Source of the DNA: a virus | Reading direction: 5' to 3' (one strand) | IMG/VR virus record: IMGVR_UViG_3300010413_001256 | Location: 1 to 33,070 of that record | Length of the DNA: 33,070 nucleotides | Shown: in pieces, positions 22,601-31,330 of the stretch | Position numbering within the stretch: position 1 is the first letter of the stretch | How the letters are laid out: each line of letters opens with the position of its first letter | Program-made: the position numbers and the translations under genes | The notes under the pieces: generated by a model | Seen by the model: the letters and a program-made list of their open reading frames with translations, nothing else | Told to the model about the DNA's origin: nothing | Database searches by the model: none

Positions 22601-25600
22601 TATCTTAACCCACGGTTGTTGTGTGAGAATGTGTTGGTTATCGCATCATAAGTCCCCTCTTCCCACAGCCTGCGAGTTTCATCAGCATCAAGCCTCAATT
22701 CAACATTCATTGCGCTTGCAGTAGCCGCCGCCAACCCGCTACCCGTTGCCTGCGTACCGGCTATTGCCTGTTGCGCCGCCTGGTACTCTAGTTGTTGGTT
22801 CATATAGGTTAGCTCTTGCAGCATCGCGCTAAGTTCTATAAATCCTGTCGCTATGCGTTCCATAGCAAATTCGGTGTTCATAACCATCTTAGCCCACTCC
22901 ATTTGCCATTCGAACGAAATCATTTCCATAGTGCGTATGACAACGGAGTAAAGCGTTTCCAGGTGTGGACGCAATTGGTTAGGCAGGTTTCGGTATAGAT
23001 CAACTATACTGCGCATCATATCAGGTATGATGCTTCTTGAAACAAGGTCTTCGTCAAGCTGTGTGGCCCACGCATAAGGCGGGTCATATAAGGTTTCTTT
23101 TGATGCCTTGTCTATATCTGGCGCAACGGCTTTAACAGCGCCGGGTAGAACTTCGTACCACAGCTTTTCCCACGGCTGTTGCCAACCCGCTATTGTTTCA
23201 TCCGCACCCTTAAGTGCGTCCGCAACATTGCCCGCCAGCGCGCCAAAGTCTACTATGTCCGTTGTTCCGCCTTCCATACCAAGCAACTTAAACAGCGGGC
23301 CAAAAGCCTTATCTATGCTTTCCTGTACTTTGTCGAGACCCTTAAGCGCCAGAATAGCAAACGTGCCCTCTAAGTCGATGTAGCTCTTAAGGATGTCTTT
23401 TCCTTTCCAGAGAATCAGGCCCAACAAAAGCGTGAGCGGTAGCACTAATGCGCTTACCCCGCCAGCGGCAACCCCGCCCGCACCGATACCGAACGCGCCA
23501 AGTACATTCATAAGAGCGCCGAACAAACCAACTGAGCCAGAGAAAGCAATGCTGAAAACCAGCGGAAGAACCTTTGTAGCTACCGTGACAACGCCCTTAC
23601 CAGCGCCCAACAATAATGGCCCGCCGCCTATACCGAATAAGCCGCCAATTAACAGCAACAGGCCCTTAACGTTTCCGGGGTCTTCCAGTGTCAGCACGAG
23701 ACCTGCGGCAAGTGATAGCTTGGGAAATACGATCACGCCTATTACCGCTTTCATAATCTCTTTTAGCCAGGGGGGTGTATTTTGGTCAACTTCTTGCAGT
23801 ATCTTAAGGAAGTTCTGTATTTGCTGACCCAGGCGCGTTATACCGTCTATGATGTTGTCAATCCCGGTACGCATCGCCTGACCCTGTAAGAACATATCGG
23901 TTATGCCGCGTATCTTGTCCGGGTCAACCCCGATAAATCCGCGCGCAAAGTCTGCTATGTCACCGAAACCCTCTTTCCATACATCAAATAGCGGCTGTAG
24001 CTTGTCGGAAAAAATTTTCTTCCACTTTTCTATTTCCGCTTCAAGCTTGGTTGTATCTATACCCTCAACGTCCTGAAAAGATTTATCTAATTCACTTTTC
24101 GCCTCATCTTCCTTTTCTTCTTTTTCCCTGACTTTAGCTTGCGCTTCCAGTGCGCGTAAAACGCGCTCTTGTGTACGCAAATATTCCTTAGTAGCTTTAA
24201 GTTGTTCCTTTGCAAGTTCAAGTGCTTTCTTTCTCCGCTTTTCTTCGTCCTGCGCGGCTAACAACTCATACTCTAACTGCCTACGTCTAGCCCTAGTAAA
24301 CCGTTCTGGTATGTCTTCGGTTGCCAGGTCAAATAACTTGATCTCGCGCCGCTTGGCGTCTACGGCTTCACTGGCTTCGTCTACCCATTTCTCTAATTGC
24401 TTGATTGCCTTTTCTTGTGCAAGTTCCTGTGCTTCAAGGTTTATCACGTTGTCTAGTATGTTTTTAGCCATTGCCTTGATTTGATCACTAGACAGACCGG
24501 CAACCAGGCCCTCAATATATGCCTTGATCGTATTTTCGCCGCCCTCTCTGATCTCGCTTAGCGGTCCCATCGGCGGCGGAGACGCACCGATAAAGAAGCT
24601 ACCGATTAGCTGAGCTATGCTTGTGATTGCCGGGATAACAAAATCAGTGACGGCAGTTAGCAAGCCCTCACTAAAGTTGATCATCAATTCAAGGCCAGCA
24701 TCAAACCAACTTTCAGGGTCAAATTGATCTAGCCCGGTGATATCGGCTATAAAATCCCAGGCCCGATCAAAGCCATTGCTTAAGCCCTCACCAAACGCTT
24801 GCGCGAAACCCTGTAGTTGGGGTTGGTTCTCTTTGACAAAATCTCTAAGCTTGACAATTTGCTCAGTGATTTTGTCCATAGTAGGCTCACCCAAAATCCT
24901 GAAAAACTCTCTAAACATACTGTCTAGGCCCTGAAGCGCGACCGGCAGTGTGTTTGATAGTTTCTCAATCATCAGGTCAACATCAATATTTGCCTCTTTG
25001 AATAATATGTCTAGTGCTTCTACAGGGTTGGCCGCTTGCTCAAATGCGCGCTTGACCATCCCGGCGTTAAACAACTCAAATCTTTGAACAAGTGAGCGCG
25101 CGCCAGCGGCGGTGCCTTCCATAAAGTTAGACAACGCAAACATAGCGCCCTCTACCCCTTGTACCGGGTCTAAGAAGCCCAAAACTATCGCCTTTCTCGT
25201 TAATTCGGTGAATGCCTCAAAGTTTTGGCCGACCTGGGTAGGAAGACGCTTAGCATTTTCCACTAGCTTATCAACGCTAGTACCAGTTTCAATTGATAAT
25301 TGCTTGATTATTTGTAGGTAACGCCCGCCCATCTCTTCAGAGCCGCCAGATAGCGCAGTGAACATTTGTTCCGCGCTCTGCATACGCATATTAGCGCCAA
25401 CTATGCTATCTGCTATAGCCCTGAATCCTTCGGCTACTTTGCGCCAGCCAGACCAAATCAACATAGCGGTCGTGATGCGCCCGAAGATGCTATTCCACAA
25501 CGTTAGCGTCTTTATTGTGTTTTTGGTGACGGTTCCGAATCGGCGGATTGAGGACGAAGCAACGTTAACGCCCCTGGAAAACCCTTGAAACGCGCCTTCG

Positions 25601-26007
25601 AAGTTTATTCCAGAAAGCGATTGGCGGAGATTTGAAAATATGCCCGTTGTTCCGCGTGATAGCTCTCGTGATTGCCCCTGTAACGCGCGCATAGCATCAG
25701 CAACCAGAGAGCCGCCGCCCATAGTGATTTGGGGTGCAGTACCCGCGCCCATACCACCTAGCGCGCGCGTTGTTTGCTGTTGGGCTGAAACGGCGGACTG
25801 AGCAGCACGCCTAGCGGCGGCTGATTGCATCTCCAAAGCAGCAGCGGCATTTTGCGCGGCTTGCGCAACACCCTGAAACATATTCATTTGTGCAGCTTGG
25901 GTAAGTTGAAGCTGATTTTGGAGTGCTTTCAGCGCCGCTTGTGCGCTCTTTAGCTCTTTACTTTTGAATATGACCTTGATGTTAACTAAAATCGTCTGCG
26001 CCTGCAA
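22600..26007 (-). CDS. Tail tape measure protein
   Basis: The 1135-aa protein has the expected make-up: an N-terminal long Ala/Gln-rich helix (about 15-80), helical domains, a heavily charged coiled region (about 540-680), and a block of hydrophobic segments (about 747-867) rich in Gly, Leu and Val. The C-terminal part has Ala-rich amphipathic helices. It sets tail length by spanning the tail lumen and its hydrophobic part may reach the host membrane. Its start overlaps the end of the gpGT frameshift product by 26 nt, the classic arrangement. At this length the tail should be roughly 150 nm or more, by the usual proportion. Confidence 0.9.
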   Translation of the reverse strand: MQAQTILVNIKVIFKSKELKSAQAALKALQNQLQLTQAAQMNMFQGVAQAAQNAAAALEMQSAAARRAAQSAVSAQQQTTRALGGMGAGTAPQITMGGGSLVADAMRALQGQSRELSRGTTGIFSNLRQSLSGINFEGAFQGFSRGVNVASSSIRRFGTVTKNTIKTLTLWNSIFGRITTAMLIWSGWRKVAEGFRAIADSIVGANMRMQSAEQMFTALSGGSEEMGGRYLQIIKQLSIETGTSVDKLVENAKRLPTQVGQNFEAFTELTRKAIVLGFLDPVQGVEGAMFALSNFMEGTAAGARSLVQRFELFNAGMVKRAFEQAANPVEALDILFKEANIDVDLMIEKLSNTLPVALQGLDSMFREFFRILGEPTMDKITEQIVKLRDFVKENQPQLQGFAQAFGEGLSNGFDRAWDFIADITGLDQFDPESWFDAGLELMINFSEGLLTAVTDFVIPAITSIAQLIGSFFIGASPPPMGPLSEIREGGENTIKAYIEGLVAGLSSDQIKAMAKNILDNVINLEAQELAQEKAIKQLEKWVDEASEAVDAKRREIKLFDLATEDIPERFTRARRRQLEYELLAAQDEEKRRKKALELAKEQLKATKEYLRTQERVLRALEAQAKVREKEEKEDEAKSELDKSFQDVEGIDTTKLEAEIEKWKKIFSDKLQPLFDVWKEGFGDIADFARGFIGVDPDKIRGITDMFLQGQAMRTGIDNIIDGITRLGQQIQNFLKILQEVDQNTPPWLKEIMKAVIGVIVFPKLSLAAGLVLTLEDPGNVKGLLLLIGGLFGIGGGPLLLGAGKGVVTVATKVLPLVFSIAFSGSVGLFGALMNVLGAFGIGAGGVAAGGVSALVLPLTLLLGLILWKGKDILKSYIDLEGTFAILALKGLDKVQESIDKAFGPLFKLLGMEGGTTDIVDFGALAGNVADALKGADETIAGWQQPWEKLWYEVLPGAVKAVAPDIDKASKETLYDPPYAWATQLDEDLVSRSIIPDMMRSIVDLYRNLPNQLRPHLETLYSVVIRTMEMISFEWQMEWAKMVMNTEFAMERIATGFIELSAMLQELTYMNQQLEYQAAQQAIAGTQATGSGLAAATASAMNVELRLDADETRRLWEEGTYDAITNTFSHNNRGLR

Positions 26008-26416
26008 CGTGTTTACCCCCGAACATCACAAGCCTCTGGGTTTCATCTAGCGCGTTATAGAAGTCATCTTCTGTCATTTGCGGACCTTCAAGGCTTTTGA
26101 TGATGCGTTGCAAGTGCCTGCTACCATCCTTGGAAAGTGACCCGCCTATTGATACGGCGGTTGCCAGAATTTGATCACGCAAAACGCCCGCGTCAAATTC
26201 CATTTTCTTAATCCATAGGAATAGCGCCTGTGGCAACGTGAGTTGAATAGCGTCATCAGGTCTTATGTAGAATGGCCCGCCAGCGAGTAGGGCAACTAAG
26301 TGGTCAACTTCATTACCCCATTCGGTTTGCCTATCTATGTAGAGCTTGCTGTATCCTGTGAGCTTATCGCTCCAATTACCGCTTCTACTATCGTCGGCAG
26401 AAGCGGTTCCAGCAAG
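25982..26416 (-). CDS. gpT-like extension of tail assembly chaperone, made by -1 frameshift
   Basis: After AAAAAAC (26416-26422), the -1 frame is open without a stop to 25982 (144 residues). A separate start is unlikely: the first start-like codon is a TTG at 26236 without a ribosome site. The sequence continues the protein logically: a Gly/Ser stretch, then D-R-Q-T-E-W-G-N-E-V-D-H-L-V-A-L-L-A-G-G, then P-Q-A-L-F-L-W-I-K-K-M. This is the gpG/gpGT system of lambda-type tails. The fusion is about 297 aa (153 + 144) and helps assemble major tail protein around the tape measure. It overlaps the tape-measure start by 26 nt. Confidence 0.85.
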   Translation of the reverse strand, partial: LAGTASADDSRSGNWSDKLTGYSKLYIDRQTEWGNEVDHLVALLAGGPFYIRPDDAIQLTLPQALFLWIKKMEFDAGVLRDQILATAVSIGGSLSKDGSRHLQRIIKSLEGPQMTEDDFYNALDETQRLVMFGGKHVAGADDFS

Positions 26417-26874
26417 TTTTTTAACAGCGCCTCAAACCACTTGACGCCGTTAACCTCTACGAGAAGACGAATAAGAAATTCTATCTGCGCGACTGGCGCG
26501 GCTTCGATGTCCTCTTTTTTCAAGTCTGGTATTAAGGGTAGCAATAAGTGGTATGGGGTCTCTACCACCTTTGCTAGAAAATCCTGGACAGTCGTAGATA
26601 TAACGTTGACCCCTAGACTATCCTTGTCGTCTTGTTCTTCTATGTAGGCCTTAGCGTCTTCTTCAGTGTCAAAAGTCTCTACTGTTTCACCGTCGCGCAC
26701 AACCTCATAAGTTGGCCCGATTGCCTCAAACATACCGCCGATGTCTTTGAGCAACGCATCAAACTCCATAACGCGTCCCAACGGCTGAGGCCTTAGGGTG
26801 TAGGTAGCAGTACCTATGACAGTTTCATATAGTTGCGGTTCCCATACCGACTTGATAGTTTTGGCCTTTGTCAT
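26335..26874 (-). CDS. Tail assembly chaperone gpG-like protein
   Basis: The 179-aa protein lies between the major tail protein and tape measure, the constant gpG position. It begins with a small beta-rich part (Y-T-L-R-P-Q-P-L-G) and continues in helices, including an insert with D-T-E-E-D-A-K-A-Y-I-E. The slippery site AAAAAAC is near codon 153, so most of the protein is shared with the gpGT form and the last 26 residues differ. It follows the 17-bp palindrome at 26892, and its start has a GGGGGGAA ribosome site. Confidence 0.8.
   Translation of the reverse strand: MTKAKTIKSVWEPQLYETVIGTATYTLRPQPLGRVMEFDALLKDIGGMFEAIGPTYEVVRDGETVETFDTEEDAKAYIEEQDDKDSLGVNVISTTVQDFLAKVVETPYHLLLPLIPDLKKEDIEAAPVAQIEFLIRLLVEVNGVKWFEALLKNLLEPLLPTIVEAVIGAISSQDTASST
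26416..26422 (-). other. -1 slippery heptamer A AAA AAC
   Basis: Read on the - strand, codons TTA AAA AAC contain AAAAAAC in the right phase. Slipping gives AAA AAA then CTT in the -1 frame, which is open to 25982. AAAAAAC/G-type sites are well-known phage tail chaperone frameshift sites. Confidence 0.85.
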
Positions 26875-26891
26875 TTTTATTCCCCCCGATT

Positions 26892-26908
26892 TGTCTAACA
26901 GTTAGACA
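26892..26908. promoter_or_regulatory. 17-bp palindrome, site 4
   Basis: TGTCTAACAGTTAGACA lies in the 46-bp gap between the major tail protein and gpG-like genes, 12 bp after the upstream stop on the - strand. It shares with site 3 (opposite strand) an extended ~38-bp match including a second palindrome. Confidence 0.75.
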
Positions 26909-26911
26909 GAC

Positions 26912-26924
26912 ATAAACCGCTTAT
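26912..26924. promoter_or_regulatory. Accessory palindrome next to site 4
   Basis: ATAAACCGCTTAT (one mismatch to perfect symmetry) is centred 18 bp from site 4 and overlaps the end of the major tail protein gene including its stop. Same geometry as at site 3. Confidence 0.55.
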
Positions 26925-27532
26925 AGCTCTCTGATACGATACCAGTTCGCATTGTATGGCGCGTCTTCGTCGGGTAGTGGAGTCATCTCGACTGAAGCTG
27001 TCTGCGGGTTGCCACGGTCCCAGGCCGTTTCACTATCAGCGCCAGAGCGTTTGCAGTTAGGAAATACATCCATTACCAAGTTTGCGGCGGCTGAAGCGCC
27101 CTCAACCAAGTGCAACGCAGCAACGCGCCACTCGGTGACTTCGGGTTTATCCCAGAAGTATTCTACGGTGTCACCATCAGCGTTGGTGGTACGTCCGTCC
27201 GCTTCGTGTGCCAGGTCCATAACCTTGTCAGTAAGCGTTTGCATCATTGTAAACGTGATGGTTCTATTCCAGTTGCCAACCTGGATGTTGATGCGCCCCG
27301 CCTGTTGCGAAATCCACTCGGTTGTTTCAAATCCGTCACTGATATTAAACGGTTCGGAAGTGTGACCAACATCTGTCCAGTTAGCTTGCGGCTGATAGGT
27401 GGTTAGGTTCAACACATCCGAAATCAGTTCCGGGTAAGTCGTGGCGGATTTTAGAGCAACGATAACGCGGGCCGGTCCACCTAGTACCTTTGCTTCGTTG
27501 ACACCGTTGTTCCAAAAATCTGAAGTTGCCAT
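26921..27532 (-). CDS. Major tail protein (tail tube)
   Basis: The 203-aa protein occupies the position before the gpG/gpGT pair and after the tail completion genes, where the lambda gpV-type tube protein lies. Sequence is beta-rich with a conserved-looking start (V-L-G-G-P-A-R-V-I-V-A), then W-T-D-V-G-H-T-S-E-P-F-N-I-S, T-T-E-W-I-S-Q-Q and a G-N-W-N-R-T-I-T-F-T strand: a tube-type fold comparing an intended 'new versus reference' value. The stop is followed by palindrome site 4. Confidence 0.7.
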   Translation of the reverse strand: MATSDFWNNGVNEAKVLGGPARVIVALKSATTYPELISDVLNLTTYQPQANWTDVGHTSEPFNISDGFETTEWISQQAGRINIQVGNWNRTITFTMMQTLTDKVMDLAHEADGRTTNADGDTVEYFWDKPEVTEWRVAALHLVEGASAAANLVMDVFPNCKRSGADSETAWDRGNPQTASVEMTPLPDEDAPYNANWYRIREL

Positions 27533-27545
27533 TTGTTCACCCTCA

Positions 27546-28061
27546 CTAAATCATATTTGCTAATCGTGCAACGTGTGCATCTAGATTAAAGTTTTCTAGC
27601 GTTTGGTCTGCTACGGGGTGTGGGGGTGTACCAAAACCGGCCACACCACCTATGATCACCCAAGCCGTATAAAAACCCTCTCCCTGTGGCCCATCTTCCC
27701 AATAGAAATACATTTCTGTGCTTGTGTTTCCTAAGCCCCTTGGTATTGGCCTTGGGTCTGTACCTTCTACAATCCACTCTGCGCGCGGGTCAACGTTGGA
27801 TATGTCCAAAGTAGCCAATTCTGGCGTTGGCACGTTGACTTCGAAAACCCACGATTGGGAAAAGCTTTCGCCTTTTGGTCTCCGCCGCCAGTCTTTGCCC
27901 CGCAACTTATCCTTGGGGCTTAAGACCTGGGCAATGAATGTAAATTCTATGCCCCACTCGTGAAGTTCGCGACCAACACGCACCATTGTGCCCGTTTCTT
28001 TGTCTCTGAGGGCACGTACTGCTTGGTTTATCCCGGTTTCGGTTATGCTAAAGCTTATCAC
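27546..28061 (-). CDS. HK97 gp10-like tail completion/neck protein
   Basis: The 171-aa protein follows the HK97-gp10 pattern: an N-terminal helical part, L-S-P-K-D-K-L-R-G, a S-F-S-Q-S-W-V-F-E-V segment, A-E-W-I-V-E-G-T-D-P and a C-terminal P-P-H-P-V-A-D-Q-T-L-E. In phages this family links head and tail and sits just before the tail tube gene. Its start overlaps the previous stop by 4 nt. Family assignment is from pattern and position. Confidence 0.65.
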   Translation of the reverse strand: MISFSITETGINQAVRALRDKETGTMVRVGRELHEWGIEFTFIAQVLSPKDKLRGKDWRRRPKGESFSQSWVFEVNVPTPELATLDISNVDPRAEWIVEGTDPRPIPRGLGNTSTEMYFYWEDGPQGEGFYTAWVIIGGVAGFGTPPHPVADQTLENFNLDAHVARLANMI

Positions 28062-28567
28062 GGCGAACCTTGCATATATACCAGATCAAACCGAACTCTC
28101 AAACCCTTAACTAGAGAGTTGCCGCCACTGTCGTAGACATTCGCGCTAGGCTCAAACCTTATGTTTTCCACGGCAAAGAATGGGCCTAGATTTAGCCTTG
28201 GGTAATCCGCTAAAAAGAGGAAAGTCGCCTCAGCGTGACGTAGTACGATTTTGGCTAATTCCCTATCGTCAATACCCCTGAGATAGTAGACTAAGCGAAC
28301 ATCCATAGCGTAGTATCTACCGGCGCGCTGTACTGCCATAGTGTCACCCGGTAGTTCTGTTAAGTTGCCAACACCAATGCCCAACGATGGAAAGGCAGTG
28401 AAGAAAACAATGTTTTCAGGTTGTACCGTTATCCGCCTTTCCTCAAAGTCATATAGGGTGATCGGGTCACTTGAAGACCAGTTGGCCTCAACCGCTGTTA
28501 GGTATGTCTGGTAGTTGTCAGCAAACAGGCTTTGTATCTGTTTTGCTATACCCTCAGGCGTGTGCAT
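28058..28567 (-). CDS. Putative tail terminator/head-closure protein
   Basis: The start at ATG 28567 overlaps the stop of the connector gene (TAATG) and has GGGGGG upstream; an in-frame start at 28594 is less likely. The 169-aa protein has helix I-A-K-Q-I-Q-S-L-F, strand segments and a helix D-D-R-E-L-A-K-I-V-L-R-H-A-E, then beta-strands ending V-R-F-D-L-V-Y. This alpha/beta layout is typical of tail terminators. No definite motif; position between connector and gp10-like genes supports a neck role. Confidence 0.5.
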   Translation of the reverse strand: MHTPEGIAKQIQSLFADNYQTYLTAVEANWSSSDPITLYDFEERRITVQPENIVFFTAFPSLGIGVGNLTELPGDTMAVQRAGRYYAMDVRLVYYLRGIDDRELAKIVLRHAEATFLFLADYPRLNLGPFFAVENIRFEPSANVYDSGGNSLVKGLRVRFDLVYMQGSP

Positions 28568-29109
28568 TAAAACCCCCCAATTGCCCTCCGCCAAGCCGCG
28601 CCAACTGACCTAACATTGGCTTCGTCTGTGTATTGATCGGCGGCGGCGCGTTGCGGAAACCGCAAGTACCTCTTTTCAGTTTCGCCAGACGCATCACCAA
28701 CACCGCGCGGCATAGTCGATGGGCGCGGGTCTGTCTGTTTGTCACTACCGTCTAATATGTCACCGCCACTTTCAATCAACTGAGACAGGCGGGCCATATA
28801 TCTTTCCCAATAGCGTGAAGCGCGCGTATTACCCTCTTCGGTGTCTTGACCTAGCAAACCATCAAGAATAATAGCGGACGCACCAAACAGCTTTGTGTTA
28901 CGCGCCCAACTTATGTTATTCGTATTAGCCAGAGGCAAACTAAACCCCAAGCGATTCAGGGCTAAGTTTACCTCTGCGCTAATTTCGGTACAGATGCTAT
29001 CAGCCTCACTTTCTATCATAACGCCGGGGTTGGTCGATGTAGATGGAAAATCCCGGCCTAGATTTATGAAGCCCTCAACATCCGCGTGCGTGATATCACC
29101 GTTAGCCAT
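28567..29109 (-). CDS. Head-tail connector/adaptor-like protein
   Basis: The 180-aa protein is helical, with A-D-V-E-G-F-I-N-L-G, a long helix E-A-D-S-I-C-T-E-I-S-A-E-V-N-L-A-L and W-E-R-Y-M-A-R-L helix, and a polar C-terminus (ends A-W-R-R-A-I-G-G-F). It directly follows the major capsid gene (18-nt gap), the position of the gp6/FII-type adaptor in HK97/lambda phages. Name rests mainly on position and helical make-up. Confidence 0.55.
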   Translation of the reverse strand: MANGDITHADVEGFINLGRDFPSTSTNPGVMIESEADSICTEISAEVNLALNRLGFSLPLANTNNISWARNTKLFGASAIILDGLLGQDTEEGNTRASRYWERYMARLSQLIESGGDILDGSDKQTDPRPSTMPRGVGDASGETEKRYLRFPQRAAADQYTDEANVRSVGAAWRRAIGGF

Positions 29110-29127
29110 ATAACCCCCGGCGAAACT

Positions 29128-30198
29128 TTAGCTGATCACGTGAGCACAAAGCACCCAATTGCGGGAAGTGCTAGGAAAGTCGGGCCAAGCGTAGATGCCC
29201 GCGCCAACTTCCACAACCCAAGGGTCTTCACGCTCTTTAGACCACGCAAATTTCCCGGTGTTATAGTTGTTTGGCTTGGCGGGCGCTGTAGCCATACGTC
29301 CAAGCTGAACACCGATGGGCAGCAACCAAATGTAGTTGGCATTCATCATATTAACTTTGGTTCTCGTGCCCGTTCCTGCGGCGGGTGTCCTGGTCGTGTA
29401 CTGAGCATTGTAGGTAATCACTTCGTCAATACCGACGATGCCTATAGCCTCAGCGATCATTCTTGACTGAACGGGGTTAAGGCTATCGGGCGCGGCAAAC
29501 GCAGGGTTGCGCGCGGCAACCGACCACAGTTCGCGCACATCGGCAGCGCGGGCCATTTTGCCAAGAACTGAGCGGCTAGTGAGCATAGCCCAACTCTCGT
29601 GCCCGGTCAACGTGCCGACATCTTCTACCCAATTTGACAAATCGGTAATGATAGTCGGTGATGCACCATCCCACTTAGGACTAGCAACCTTGCGGTTAGT
29701 ACCAATCCAGTTACCGGCATAAGTCACGGTGTATTTCGCCATACTATCGTCGTAAGCGATTGAGCCGTTAAGCGCGTTGGCAAGCAACCACTCTAACCGC
29801 GCGTCAATCGACATAGATAGACGGTCAACGGTTCGTGTGATTTTCGCCTCTTCAGCGCGCGCGCTCTGTGCCGTGAGCGAGTTAGGGTCATTTACACCCG
29901 GTTCCCAAAAGATGCGCAAGTCAGATTCCTTAAATCGCGCCTTGTACCGGATATAAGCAACGGCCCATTTCTCAATCCCGGTCAGTTCACCTTGCATCAC
30001 AGGTGTTTCCGCGTCGATATTTACAAACGGGGCTAGATCGACTTCATCAAGAACAACCAGGCTCTCAAATTCGTCGGCCTCTACGCCCTCTAGCGGAAAC
30101 CAGCGTTGCAAAAGATAGTTTGCCGGGACATCGGCAGAGCGGACATAACCCGTAATGCGCGGGTTAGTCAAGAAGTTTGGTATATTTGCTACTGGCAT
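29128..30198 (-). CDS. Major capsid protein (lambda gpE type)
   Basis: The 356-aa protein fits the gpE family: an N-terminal L-L-Q-R-W-F-P-L-E-G-V-E-A-D-E-F-E-S-L-V motif near residue 29, D-L-A-P-F-V-N, a helical spine region (A-R-F-K-E-S-D-L-R), D-R-L-S-M-S-I-D-A-R-L-E-W-L-L helix, and later W-L-L-P-I-G-V-Q-L-G. It forms the icosahedral shell. It follows a small decoration-protein gene and a protease-scaffold gene exactly as in lambda. Length is typical. Confidence 0.85.
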   Translation of the reverse strand: MPVANIPNFLTNPRITGYVRSADVPANYLLQRWFPLEGVEADEFESLVVLDEVDLAPFVNIDAETPVMQGELTGIEKWAVAYIRYKARFKESDLRIFWEPGVNDPNSLTAQSARAEEAKITRTVDRLSMSIDARLEWLLANALNGSIAYDDSMAKYTVTYAGNWIGTNRKVASPKWDGASPTIITDLSNWVEDVGTLTGHESWAMLTSRSVLGKMARAADVRELWSVAARNPAFAAPDSLNPVQSRMIAEAIGIVGIDEVITYNAQYTTRTPAAGTGTRTKVNMMNANYIWLLPIGVQLGRMATAPAKPNNYNTGKFAWSKEREDPWVVEVGAGIYAWPDFPSTSRNWVLCAHVIS

Positions 30199-30231
30199 TG
30201 TAATTTATCCTCCACCTAAGTTATCGTACTA

Positions 30232-30636
30232 CTACAGGCGTGTGGCGGGGTCAACGAACCAAACCCGGTCCCCTAGCGCCGTTTTCGTGGCGGCAAGCAC
30301 AGTCCCGTAAGTACCGTTATCGGTGCAGTAGTTTTCAACCACGTCACCACGGTGCAGAACTGCGCCAACCTCATCAGCCTCTTGAACATCGACCTGTTGA
30401 AGCAAGACACCCACAGCGGTAAACCCGTAAGAAGTGTAGTTAGGAACAACCTTGCCAGTGGCCGGGTTGTATCCAACAACCTGCCCCTCATACAAAATCT
30501 TCCGGGTACGACCATCGGCCATAGTTACAGGAGTAACATAGTTCTGGTCAACCGTGTAGGTGCTGGCGATGTATTGACTAGAGGCTAGGATGTCATAATG
30601 AGTTTCATACGTTGTTGCTGGCGATTGGTACGGCAT
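30232..30636 (-). CDS. Head decoration protein (gpD-like)
   Basis: The 134-aa beta-rich protein has repeated G-Y-N-P-A-T-G-K-V-V-P and V-L-H-R-G-D-V-V-E-N-Y segments typical of gpD-family capsid decoration proteins (K-G-x-V-L-G and L-x-x-x-V-x-x-G-D-x-V). It lies between the protease-scaffold and major capsid genes, the same place as lambda D. It would cap the three-fold positions of the expanded capsid. Confidence 0.75.
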   Translation of the reverse strand: MPYQSPATTYETHYDILASSQYIASTYTVDQNYVTPVTMADGRTRKILYEGQVVGYNPATGKVVPNYTSYGFTAVGVLLQQVDVQEADEVGAVLHRGDVVENYCTDNGTYGTVLAATKTALGDRVWFVDPATRL

Positions 30637-30667
30637 TTGAATTACCTCCTAGATTTTTATCCTCTGC

Positions 30668-31330
30668 CTACATCTGAACAGCATCGCCGGTAGGTAAGTT
30701 ACGATCATACTTAATACCCTCTTCAGCCTCTTCCGTGGTTTCTTCAACCCTACTCATATAAGGATTGCCGGTTTTGGCTGAGCTATGCGGCGCTTCGTCC
30801 TGGTTGTCATATGCGTAAGAAAGCGGCATATCGGTTATGCGCCCAGGAACTAGCTTAAGCAGTTCCACAACGGCACTAAACAAGTTGACGCTCTTCTTTA
30901 CGTTAACACCACCATCCCCAGGAACACTAAGCGTGATAGTCGCCTGCGCCAGTGGCTCAGTAGCACCCAAAATTTGCCGCGCGGTTTCCACCACCACCGG
31001 AGCAACACCCCGGCTTAACGCAGTGTCACACGCCTCAGCAATCGTGCGCTCACGATCACGCGCCAAAAGCGTAGCGTTTTGGGAAAGCAGACCCTCAATA
31101 TCCGCCTGGGTAAACGTCATACCACCAATGGTAACGGGTGCGCTGGCAGTAATTGGTTGCTCAGTAACGTGGGGTTGCTCTTCTTCCGTTTCTTCCGTCT
31201 TTTGGCTAGTGACTGGCTCTGGCTGACTTAGCGATTCTACCTGCTCTACTACTTCATTAACCGCGCTTTCCTGATCATCAGTTTCAGCACCGTCAATGAC
31301 GCCTTCGGTATCATCAAACAACACTTCCAT
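30668..31330 (-). CDS. Scaffold protein from an internal start (Nu3-like)
   Basis: Inside the protease gene, in the same frame, ATG 31330 is preceded by GGAG 8 nt upstream (read on the - strand). The product from here would be 220 aa, highly acidic with Gln/Glu runs, and a helical C-terminal part. Lambda makes Nu3 scaffold from an internal start within the protease gene C; this gene shows the same arrangement. The evidence is the ribosome site and the boundary between protease domain and acidic region. Confidence 0.6.
   Translation of the reverse strand: MEVLFDDTEGVIDGAETDDQESAVNEVVEQVESLSQPEPVTSQKTEETEEEQPHVTEQPITASAPVTIGGMTFTQADIEGLLSQNATLLARDRERTIAEACDTALSRGVAPVVVETARQILGATEPLAQATITLSVPGDGGVNVKKSVNLFSAVVELLKLVPGRITDMPLSYAYDNQDEAPHSSAKTGNPYMSRVEETTEEAEEGIKYDRNLPTGDAVQM

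Noticed and set aside
23393-23827. Long + strand open frame inside the tape measure gene
   Set aside because: It is Pro/Ala-rich in reverse of hydrophobic Gly/Leu/Val coding sequence, a known shadow effect; no start signal.
9165-25133. Isolated half-sites GTTAGACA at 9165, 9723, 10905 and 25126
   Set aside because: All lie in coding sequence, lack the matching left arm, and an 8-base match is expected about once by chance in this length on both strands; codon usage can create them.
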